A stretch of 63,717 nt of DNA from Aliiruegeria lutimaris (GTDB taxonomy: Bacteria > Pseudomonadota > Alphaproteobacteria > Rhodobacterales > Rhodobacteraceae): NCBI RefSeq assembly GCF_900099935.1, contig NZ_FNEK01000030.1, positions 1-63,717 on the forward strand, read 5' to 3'. Positions 7,856 through 15,266 of this stretch are shown here, piece after piece. The position numbers and the translations under genes were made by a program. The notes below the pieces were generated by a model. That model had not been told where the DNA came from. It worked only from the letters and a program-made list of their open reading frames with translations, and did not search any database. Each line of letters begins with the position of its first letter. Within the stretch, counting starts at the first letter, position 1.

Positions 7856-7932
7856 TGGCGCGGTTGACGGGGCTCGAACCCGCGACCTCCGGCGTGACAG
7901 GCCGGCACTCTAACCAACTGAGCTACAACCGC
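7856..7932 (-). tRNA. tRNA-Asp (GTC), copy 2
   Basis: This is a 77-nt tRNA gene identical base for base to the copy at 7484-7560. It has anticodon GTC in loop CTGTCAC, a perfect acceptor stem and an encoded CCA. It is transcribed leftward, with a terminator at 7814-7841. Confidence 0.97.
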
Positions 7933-8441
7933 CCGCTGCCGCCTGCGATGGCATCCATCGCTTGGCGTGAGCGGCGTTCTAGGCCGGGGCGCTGGCGGCG
8001 TCAAGCGACCTTTTTGCAGTTTTTTGCAGACAGGCCATTTCCTGTAATCGGCTCGGTTCGGGGGCGAGCGATCTTGCGGGCTGGCGCCCCGACATGTCCG
8101 GGCCCGGGGCGATCCAGGCCGGAATCACATGCGCGGCGCATCTTGTGTATCCGTGTGGCGCTCGGCTGGCGCATCCGGTGATTCACTTGAAGTTCCTGCA
8201 AATTGACAATGGCCCGCTGGCGGGCCGGGTATCTTTCTTGATCGTTCAAATGGCAGCGGCCCGGCAGCAGGACGTAAGATCGCCCTGACAAGGTCGCGCT
8301 CTTGCGCGTTCCCCCCAGAATATTTGGGGTCGGAGGAAACGGCTGTGGCGTAGTGAGTTTGGAAATGCCGGTAGCGGTGTCTCGATCGGGCGGTGGTTTC
8401 ACCGATTCCGGTCGGGAGGGGACGTGAATGCGTTCAGACGC
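7933..8441. other. Gene-free region upstream of tRNA-Asp and downstream of fruA
   Basis: About 500 bp without a convincing gene. It presumably carries the promoter of tRNA-Asp copy 2. Near 8294-8326 there is a weak copy of the dispersed repeat: a GC-rich hairpin, then TCCCCCCAGAATATTTG. The short open frames here show no domain, signal peptide or ribosome site. Confidence 0.5.
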
Positions 8442-8475
8442 AAAAAGAAACCGGCGGTCTTTCGGCCGCCGGTTC
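8442..8475 (-). terminator. Terminator of the fruBKA operon
   Basis: A perfect 9-bp stem (AACCGGCGG 8449-8457 with CCGCCGGTT 8466-8474) is followed on the transcribed minus strand by TTCTTTTTG. It lies 23 nt beyond the fruA stop codon. Confidence 0.85.
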
Positions 8476-8497
8476 TGGTTTTGGGAGGGGGCGTTGC

Positions 8498-10273
8498 TTA
8501 CTCGGCCGGGACGGCCTTGGCGACATTTTGGACCGGGAGCGCGTCGGCCTCCGCCACCAGCGGTTTTTTCAGGGCAACCAGCAGGCCGGTTGTGATCAGC
8601 GTGCCGATCACGATGGCAACGGCGTAGGCACCGAGATTGGCGACCGCATTCGGGATAGCCAGCACGAAGATGCCACCATGCGGCGCCACCAGTTCGCAGC
8701 CCAGGAACATCACGAGCGCGCCGGTGATGGCGGAGCCGACGATGATGGCGGGGATGACGCGGGCCGGGTCCTTGGCGGCGAAGGGGATGGCGCCTTCGGT
8801 GATGAAGGACAGGCCCAGCACCGCGGCGGCACCGCCGGCTTCGCGTTCTTCCTCGGAGAAGCGGTTCTTGGCGACCAGCGTGGCCAGCGCGAGGCCCAGC
8901 GGCGGGGTCATGCCGGCGGCCATGACGGCGGCCATGGGGGCGTAGGTGTCGGAGGTCAGCAGGCCGACGGCGAAGGTATAGGCGGCCTTGTTGATCGGTC
9001 CGCCCATGTCCACGGCCATCATGCCGCCGAGGACCAGGCCGAGCACGACGGCATTGGCGGTGCCGAGGCTCTGCAGGAAGGCGGTCATCGCGGCCAGGAT
9101 CGCGGCCACCGGTTCACCGATGACGTAGACCATGACGAGGCCGGTGACGAGCGTGGAGAGCAGCGGCAGGATGAGGACCGGCTTCAGCCCTTCGAGGTTC
9201 TGCGGCAAGTGGATATTGTCGCGCAGCCAGCGGGCGGTATAGCCGGCCAGGAAGCCCGCGACGATGCCGCCGAGAAAGCCCGAGCCCAGATTGACCGCGA
9301 GCATGCCGCCGATAAGGCCGGGTGTGAGGCCCGGACGGTCGGCGATGGAGAAGGCGATGAAGCCCGCCAGCACCGGCACCATGAGCTTGAAGGCGGCCCC
9401 GCCACCGATGGCCATGAGGGCTGCGGCGAGCGTGCCGTCTTCTTCGAAGGCCTTGATACCGAAGACGAAGGAGAGCGCGATCAGCAGGCCACCGGCAACC
9501 ACCAGCGGCAGCATGTAGGAGACGCCGGTCAGCAGGTGCTTGTAGGGGCCGGAGCGCTGCGAGGAGCGGGCGGCCTTGGCCTTCTTGACCTCGTCGGCGA
9601 GGTTGCGGCCGGCGGGGGCGGCCCCGCCGAGGATTTCGCCCTCGGCGAGGGCGGCGTCCAGCACGGCACTCGCGCCTTTCACGGCGGCGCCGACGGAGGT
9701 CGAGTAGAATTTCTTGCCCACGAAGCGGCTGTCATCGACATGGGTGTCGGCGGCGATCACCACGAGGTCGGCGGCGGCGATCTGTTCTTCGGTCAAGGCG
9801 TTCTGCGAGCCGACCGAGCCTTGCGTTTCCACGGCGATTTCCCAGCCGCGTGCGCCTGCGGCCTTCTGGAGCGCGGCTGCGGCCATGAAGGTGTGGGCAA
9901 TCCCCGTCGGGCAGGAGGTGATTGCCACCACCTTCAGTTTGTCTCCTGACATGTTTTCTGTCTCCTCTTGGATTAAGGCGAGGGCGGCGTCGAGCACGCC
10001 CTCTGTCTTGCGGAGCGCTTCGCTCGTGCTCGTCTCGAAGACGGGCTTGCCGGCGAAACGTTCCTTGTCGGACCCGATATCGGTGGCCAGCAACACGAGG
10101 TCGGCGGCGGCGACCTCCTCGGCGGTCAGGGCGTCCTCGACCCCCTGGGCGCTCTGGCGTTCGATACGGATGGAATGGCCTTTGAGCGCTGCGGTCTCGC
10201 GGAGCGCCTCGGCGGCCATGTGGGTATGGGCAATGCCGGTTGGGCAAGCAGTGACGGTGACGATATTCGACAT
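8498..10273 (-). CDS. fruA: PTS fructose transporter, subunit IIB'BC (FruA)
   Basis: Encodes a 591-residue inner-membrane permease that imports fructose and phosphorylates it to fructose-1-phosphate using phosphate from FruB. Two IIB-type domains lie in tandem at the N terminus, each with the CPTGIAHT motif (about residues 10-17 and 119-126). The second motif is expected to carry the phosphorylated Cys; the first resembles the B' domain of enterobacterial FruA. From about residue 250 a IIC membrane domain follows with several hydrophobic helices and GGPINKAAYTFAVGLL. GAGGA precedes the ATG at 10273. It is the last gene of fruBKA, 26 bp after fruK and followed by a terminator. Confidence 0.96.
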   Translation of the reverse strand: MSNIVTVTACPTGIAHTHMAAEALRETAALKGHSIRIERQSAQGVEDALTAEEVAAADLVLLATDIGSDKERFAGKPVFETSTSEALRKTEGVLDAALALIQEETENMSGDKLKVVAITSCPTGIAHTFMAAAALQKAAGARGWEIAVETQGSVGSQNALTEEQIAAADLVVIAADTHVDDSRFVGKKFYSTSVGAAVKGASAVLDAALAEGEILGGAAPAGRNLADEVKKAKAARSSQRSGPYKHLLTGVSYMLPLVVAGGLLIALSFVFGIKAFEEDGTLAAALMAIGGGAAFKLMVPVLAGFIAFSIADRPGLTPGLIGGMLAVNLGSGFLGGIVAGFLAGYTARWLRDNIHLPQNLEGLKPVLILPLLSTLVTGLVMVYVIGEPVAAILAAMTAFLQSLGTANAVVLGLVLGGMMAVDMGGPINKAAYTFAVGLLTSDTYAPMAAVMAAGMTPPLGLALATLVAKNRFSEEEREAGGAAAVLGLSFITEGAIPFAAKDPARVIPAIIVGSAITGALVMFLGCELVAPHGGIFVLAIPNAVANLGAYAVAIVIGTLITTGLLVALKKPLVAEADALPVQNVAKAVPAE

Positions 10274-10299
10274 GGGATCCTCGCGGTTCTTCTCGTCGT

Positions 10300-11256
10300 T
10301 CAATTGCAGTCGAGCGCGGTCACCTGGACCGCGCGGGCGAAGGTTTCGATCTTGTCGATGGCGGGCAGGCGCGGGCCGATCTCGCCGAGCGCGCCAAGCG
10401 AAAAGGCGGTCGCGAGCGCCGCGGTCTCGGAGAGCGGCAGCCCTTGCATGGCAGAGTGGATGAGCCCTGCGACCATCGCGTCGCCCGCGCCGACGGTGCT
10501 GGCGATCTCCGGGCTCGGGCCGATGGCGTGGACGGCCTCGGATGCGGTCACGAACATCGCGCCATCGGCGCCCATGGACACGACCACCAGGCCTGTGCCG
10601 CGGGCGACGATCTCGCGCGCGGCCGCCACCACCTGCCCATAGCCGTTGAGCGGACGGCCCAGCAGCTCGGAAAGCTCGGCGATATTGGGCTTGATGATGT
10701 CGGGTTGGGCGGCCAGCGCCAGCGCCAGCGGCGTGCCGGAGGTATCCAGCGCGACTTTCGCGCCGCCGGCCCGGGCAATCCCGGTCAGCTCGGCATAGGC
10801 GTCGGCATCGATCCCGGCGGGCAGGCTTCCGCAGAGCGCCACCCATTCGAGCCCGCACTGAAGCGCGGTCTGTAACCGGCCGGCAACGGCGGCGAGATCG
10901 CCGGCCACGGCGTGAATGCAGGGGAAGTTGAGATCGGTCACCGTGTCGCCCTGCGGGTCCACGATCTTGACATTGGTGCGCGTTGCGCCGTCGAGCCGCA
11001 GGCAAGCATCGTGCAGCCCGCTGGCCTTGAATTGCTCGGCAAAGAGCGCCTCGTTCTCGCGGCCGAGCAGGCCGGTGACGGTCACTGCGTGGCCGAAATG
11101 GGCGAGGAAGGAGGCGACGTTGACGCCCTTGCCGCCCGCGTCGGAGCGCACCGTCTCCACCCGGTTCACCGCGTCGATGGCGAAGCGGGGGACGGTGACG
11201 GTCTGGTCCACGGCGGAGTTGAGCGAGACGGTCGCGATGCGGGGAAAGCTCTCCAT
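10300..11256 (-). CDS. fruK: 1-phosphofructokinase FruK
   Basis: Encodes a 318-residue PfkB-family sugar kinase that converts fructose-1-phosphate to fructose-1,6-bisphosphate. The visible signatures are GGKGVNVASFLAHFG near residue 40 and GAGDAMVAGLIHSAMQG near residue 250, the latter with the catalytic Asp and anion hole. TRTNVKIVD is typical of FruK. The ATG at 11256 has GAGGGGG upstream. It lies 10 bp after fruB and 26 bp before fruA, which defines its substrate as the product of FruA. Confidence 0.95.
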   Translation of the reverse strand: MESFPRIATVSLNSAVDQTVTVPRFAIDAVNRVETVRSDAGGKGVNVASFLAHFGHAVTVTGLLGRENEALFAEQFKASGLHDACLRLDGATRTNVKIVDPQGDTVTDLNFPCIHAVAGDLAAVAGRLQTALQCGLEWVALCGSLPAGIDADAYAELTGIARAGGAKVALDTSGTPLALALAAQPDIIKPNIAELSELLGRPLNGYGQVVAAAREIVARGTGLVVVSMGADGAMFVTASEAVHAIGPSPEIASTVGAGDAMVAGLIHSAMQGLPLSETAALATAFSLGALGEIGPRLPAIDKIETFARAVQVTALDCN

Positions 11257-11266
11257 AACAGCCCCC

Positions 11267-13741
11267 TCAGCGCAGCGCGCGCACGGCGGCGGCATCGGCT
11301 GCGGCGAGGGCTTTTTGGGCCAGCGCGCGGTTATCCGCCATCGACTGCTGACGCAGTTGCGCCTTGACCGCCGCGATGGAGGGGATGGAGACCGAAAGCT
11401 CCTTGAGCCCCAGCCCGCTCAGGATCGACACGCCGAGCGGATCGGCCGCGATCCCGCCGCAGGCGCCGACCCAGATGCCCGCCGCGTCGGCGGCCTTTAC
11501 CGTCTGGTCGATCAGGCGCAGCACGGCGGGGTGCAGACCGTCGGCCTGCCGTGCGAGCGTGGGGTGCATCCGGTCCATCGCCAGCGCGTATTGCGTCAGG
11601 TCATTGGTGCCGATGGAGAAGAAATCGACCTTCGCGGCCAGTTCCGGGGCCATCATCACCGCCGAGGGGATCTCGATCATGATGCCCATCTCGACCGGTT
11701 CCGCACCGATCTCGGCCCGGACCTGCTCGGCGATGCGCAACGCCGCGTCGAGTTCGGAGGTCATGGCGACCATCGGGAACATGATCCGCAGCGGTCCGTG
11801 AGAGGAGGCGCGGTAGATCGCGCGCAACTGGCTGCGGAAAACGTCCTCGTGAGCGAGGCAGAAGCGGATGCCGCGTTCGCCGAGGAAGGGGTTCTCCTCG
11901 ACCGGCATCTTCAGATAGGGGATTTCCTTGTCGCCACCGACATCCAGCGTGCGGATGATGATCGGCAACCCGTTCATCGCCTCCAGCATGGCGGAGTAGA
12001 TGCCGACCTGCTCCTCCTCGGAGGGGGCTTCGTCGCGGTTGACGAAGAGGAATTCGGTGCGCAGCAGGCCCACGCCCTCGCCACCGGCCTCGACCGCGGC
12101 AATCGCCTCCGGAACATCGGAGATATTGGCGACAACCTCGATCCGGGCGCCATCGGTGGTCAGCGCCGGCTTGTAGCAATCGCGTTTCTCGGCCGCGCGC
12201 TGTGCTTTCAGATCGACCAGCGCGGCGCGGGCGCGTGCCTCGTCGGTCGCGCTCGGGTTGGTTACAAGCAGGCCGTTTTCGCCATCGAGGATACCGCGCG
12301 TGCCAGGGGCGATGTCGAGCACCTGCGCGCCAGCGCCGACCACGGCGGGAATGTCCAGCGAACGGGCAATGATCGAGGTATGCGAGGTCGGCCCGCCCGA
12401 GGCGGTGCACAGGCCCTTGACCAGTGCGGGGTTGAGCTGGGCGGTGTCGGACGGGGTGAGGTCGTCGGCGACGAGAATGCAGGGTGCCGAGGGCAGAGCC
12501 GTCGCGTCGGAGGCCACCTCGGCCAGTTGACGCAGCACCCGCAGGCCGACGTCGCGCAGGTCCACCGCGCGGCCCGACAGGACCGGGTCCTTCATGCCGG
12601 CCAGGATATCGGCGCGCTCGTTGAAGGCGGCGTGCCAGGCATGGGCGGCGCTGCGGCCTTGCTTGATGCTATCCCAAGCGGCCTCGACCATTTCCGGGTC
12701 GTCGAGGAACTCCTGATGCGCCCGGAAGATACTGGCCTTGGCTGGGCCGGTTTTCTTCCAGACCTCTTCGTAGAGCGCGTCGAGTTGGCGCCAGGCCGTT
12801 TGAAGCGCGCCATCGAGGCGGGCAATTTCGGCATCCGGGTCGGCGGCATCGGCGGCAAAGGTGATTTGCTCGCGGGCGAACTGGAACACCGGGGCAATCG
12901 CGACGCCGGGGGAAGAGGAAATCCCCTGGATCATGGATCCGTCATAGCTGGCAGTTGCGGTCGTGGCCGCGGCTTGCCCAACGTGGACCGGCGCTTCGTC
13001 CGCCTCCTCCTCGTCTTCGAGACCGGCCGTGAACGCCTCCTGCAGGGCCTTCAGCGCGGCAGCGGCATCGGCGCCTTCAGCGCTGATACGCAGTTCTGCA
13101 CCCTGTTTCGCGCCAAGCTTCAAAAGCGAAATCAGGCTCTTGGCGTTGCCGACGGTTTTGCCGTTGCGAATGCGGATCTCGGCTTCGAATGTCTTGGCAA
13201 GCTCGACCAGGGCCGTTGCCGGGCGGGCATGCAGGCCATGGGAACCGTCCACGATGGCGGTGAAACCGTCCGTGAAATCTTCCAGCGTCACACCGGGTGC
13301 GGCCGGGGCGAGCTCGGCGCCGGTCAGACGCGCGACGATGGTGGCCGGATTCAGGGTTGTGGCCAGCCGGTCGGCCTCCTCGGCGTTGCTCAACACGTCC
13401 GTCAGGTTGGAGAGCACTTCGAGATGCTCGTCCGAGCGCGCGGCAATGGCCACGACAAGGCGCGCGGTATCGCCCGGCGCCCATTCCACGCCGCCGGGCA
13501 GCTGGACCACGGCGATCGCGGTCTCATGGATCAGGTCGCGATCCTTCGGCAGGCCATGCGGGATCGCGATGCCATTGCCGAGGAACGTGTTCGCGACCTT
13601 CTCGCGGCCCAACATCGAGGCGCCGTAGCGCGGGTCGATCTTGCCGGCGGCCGAGAGCAGGTCTACCGCCTGCGCGATGGCATCGGCCTTGTTGGAGGCC
13701 GTCTTGCCGATTGCCACGAGTTCGTTCGAAAGGGTAAGCAC
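11267..13741 (-). CDS. fruB: PTS fructose multi-domain protein EIIA-HPr-EI (FruB)
   Basis: Encodes an 824-residue soluble protein combining three phosphotransfer steps that carry phosphate from PEP to FruA. Order: EIIA-Fru (about 1-140, active His in GNGIAIPHG), HPr (about 155-240, active His in GLHARPA), and enzyme I (about 265-824, active His in GGPTSHTSI and the PEP-binding EIPSAVMMA and GACGGIAADP regions). The GTG at 13741 is favoured because GGAGA lies 7 nt upstream. The in-frame ATG at 13756 would add five residues but has a poorly spaced site. It is the first gene of fruBKA. Only 67 bp separate it from the divergent binding-protein gene at 13809, so the two promoters must overlap or abut. 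Confidence 0.95.
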   Translation of the reverse strand: MLTLSNELVAIGKTASNKADAIAQAVDLLSAAGKIDPRYGASMLGREKVANTFLGNGIAIPHGLPKDRDLIHETAIAVVQLPGGVEWAPGDTARLVVAIAARSDEHLEVLSNLTDVLSNAEEADRLATTLNPATIVARLTGAELAPAAPGVTLEDFTDGFTAIVDGSHGLHARPATALVELAKTFEAEIRIRNGKTVGNAKSLISLLKLGAKQGAELRISAEGADAAAALKALQEAFTAGLEDEEEADEAPVHVGQAAATTATASYDGSMIQGISSSPGVAIAPVFQFAREQITFAADAADPDAEIARLDGALQTAWRQLDALYEEVWKKTGPAKASIFRAHQEFLDDPEMVEAAWDSIKQGRSAAHAWHAAFNERADILAGMKDPVLSGRAVDLRDVGLRVLRQLAEVASDATALPSAPCILVADDLTPSDTAQLNPALVKGLCTASGGPTSHTSIIARSLDIPAVVGAGAQVLDIAPGTRGILDGENGLLVTNPSATDEARARAALVDLKAQRAAEKRDCYKPALTTDGARIEVVANISDVPEAIAAVEAGGEGVGLLRTEFLFVNRDEAPSEEEQVGIYSAMLEAMNGLPIIIRTLDVGGDKEIPYLKMPVEENPFLGERGIRFCLAHEDVFRSQLRAIYRASSHGPLRIMFPMVAMTSELDAALRIAEQVRAEIGAEPVEMGIMIEIPSAVMMAPELAAKVDFFSIGTNDLTQYALAMDRMHPTLARQADGLHPAVLRLIDQTVKAADAAGIWVGACGGIAADPLGVSILSGLGLKELSVSIPSIAAVKAQLRQQSMADNRALAQKALAAADAAAVRALR

Positions 13742-13808
13742 GGTTGTTCTCCGCATCCTGCATCTGTTGTGTCAGGAAGGGCAAAGACAGCCGCCAGATG
13801 AATGGAGT

Positions 13809-15266
13809 ATGTCTCGAAGCATGCGTTGGCTCGTAACATTTGTAACTGTCCTGGCGTTTCTGGGGCCCGTCGCCGCGGCACCGCTGCAGGTGCTCACGCG
13901 CGATGGCGGACCGATCGCCGGCCCGGCCATTCGCCATGGCGAGAGCTTCGCGCAAGCGCGAGGAACGGGTGTTTCGGTGATCCAGCGTCCGTTCAGTGGA
14001 CTCTATGGCGAGATAATGATCGGCTTCGTTACCGGCCGCGAGACGGCGGATGTGCTGATCTTTCCTGCCGCGTGGTTGCCGGATTTCGCGCCCTATCTTT
14101 CCTCTGTTCCGCAAGCGTTGATCGACAGCCCGCTGGTGCGGGGCATTCATCCGGCCTATCGCGACACGCTGATGCGCTGGCAGGGGCAGTGGAAGGCGGT
14201 GACGTTGGATGGCGACCTGCATATGGGAGCCTACCGGCGGGACCTGTTCGAGGCGCCCGAGGCGATGGCTGGCTTCGAGCGCGCCTATGGCCGTCCGCTC
14301 GCGCCGCCACGTAGCTGGACGGAATATGGCGAGCTGGCCGCTTTCTTCCGCGACTGGCCGGCCCCGGGCGGCGGGGCGCTTGCGGGAAGCTTCGAGGCCT
14401 CGGCCGAGGGCGGGCAGCGGCTGTGGTACCTGTTCAGCCACGCCGCCGCCTATACCGCGCATCCCGACCATGCCGGGCATTTCTTCTTTGATCCCGAAAC
14501 CATGACGCCCGAGATCGACAACCCGGCCTGGCGGCGCGCGCTGCGCGAGTATCTCGCCGCCGTTTCGACCGCGCGGCCTCGGACAGATGGCGGGCCGGGT
14601 CTGGACAGCCACGGCGTGCGTTCCGCCTTCGCCGCGGGCGGGGCGGCCATGGCCATCGACTGGACCGATATCGGGCTGGTGGCGACCGATCCGGAGGGAT
14701 CCGCCATCACGAGCGATGTCGGCTTCTTCGTCTTGCCGGGGAGCCAGGAGGTCTGGAACCCGGCGACGAAACGCTGGGACCGTCTGGACGCGCCGCGCCC
14801 GGTGCCATTCCTCGCCTTCGGGGGCTGGATTGCCGCCGTACCGCTCGGTTCCCGGAATCCGGAAGCGGCGTGGGATTTCATCGCCTGGATGGCCGCGCCG
14901 GAACGCGCGGACCAGGACGTGACCGACGGCGCCTCGGGCTTCAACCCCTACCGGCTGAGCCAGTTCGAGGATTTCGAGCGTTGGGCGGGGCTGATGGGCG
15001 AACGGCAGGCGCGGGAATATCTCGGGGTGCTGCGCGAAAGCCTGTCCTCGCCGCAGACGGCGCGGGATCTGCGCATTCCGGGCTATCCGGCCTACATGTC
15101 GGCGCTGGACCGCTGGATCGGCCGGGTGATCGCCGGCGAGGTGTTGCCGGCGGAGGCGCTGGCCGCCGCTGCCGTCGAATGGGACCAGATCACCGACCGG
15201 CTCGGCCGCGCCAGCCAGCGGCGCCATTACCGCGAGGCCATGGGGCTGGAGGCGCAGGCGCCATGA
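13809..15266 (+). CDS. Periplasmic extracellular solute-binding protein, paired with sensor kinase
   Basis: Encodes a 485-residue exported protein with a signal peptide (about residues 1-24, MRWLVTFVTVLAFLGPVAAA then PLQVLTRDGG). The body resembles ABC-type sugar-binding proteins: GSFEASAEGGQRLWYLF, an internal GGAAMAIDWTDIG, and C-terminal PEAAWDFIAWM. No ABC permease or ATPase lies beside it; its stop codon instead overlaps the start of a sensor kinase gene (ATGA). I infer that it binds a ligand in the periplasm and presents it to the kinase, much as TorT serves TorS. The ATG at 13809 follows ATGGAG. The ligand is unknown; fructose is a guess from the divergent fruBKA. Confidence 0.85.
   Translation: MSRSMRWLVTFVTVLAFLGPVAAAPLQVLTRDGGPIAGPAIRHGESFAQARGTGVSVIQRPFSGLYGEIMIGFVTGRETADVLIFPAAWLPDFAPYLSSVPQALIDSPLVRGIHPAYRDTLMRWQGQWKAVTLDGDLHMGAYRRDLFEAPEAMAGFERAYGRPLAPPRSWTEYGELAAFFRDWPAPGGGALAGSFEASAEGGQRLWYLFSHAAAYTAHPDHAGHFFFDPETMTPEIDNPAWRRALREYLAAVSTARPRTDGGPGLDSHGVRSAFAAGGAAMAIDWTDIGLVATDPEGSAITSDVGFFVLPGSQEVWNPATKRWDRLDAPRPVPFLAFGGWIAAVPLGSRNPEAAWDFIAWMAAPERADQDVTDGASGFNPYRLSQFEDFERWAGLMGERQAREYLGVLRESLSSPQTARDLRIPGYPAYMSALDRWIGRVIAGEVLPAEALAAAAVEWDQITDRLGRASQRRHYREAMGLEAQAP

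Noticed and set aside
8498-11005. Continuous minus-strand open frame that extends fruA by ~240 residues upstream
   Set aside because: The extra part is the +1 shadow of fruK; the sequence has no family resemblance, and the ATG at 10273 has a good ribosome site and the expected IIB N terminus.
10916-13801. Plus-strand open frame of 961 codons opposite fruK and fruB
   Set aside because: It is antisense to strongly conserved FruB/FruK domains and has no domain or ribosome site; long antisense frames are expected at this GC content.
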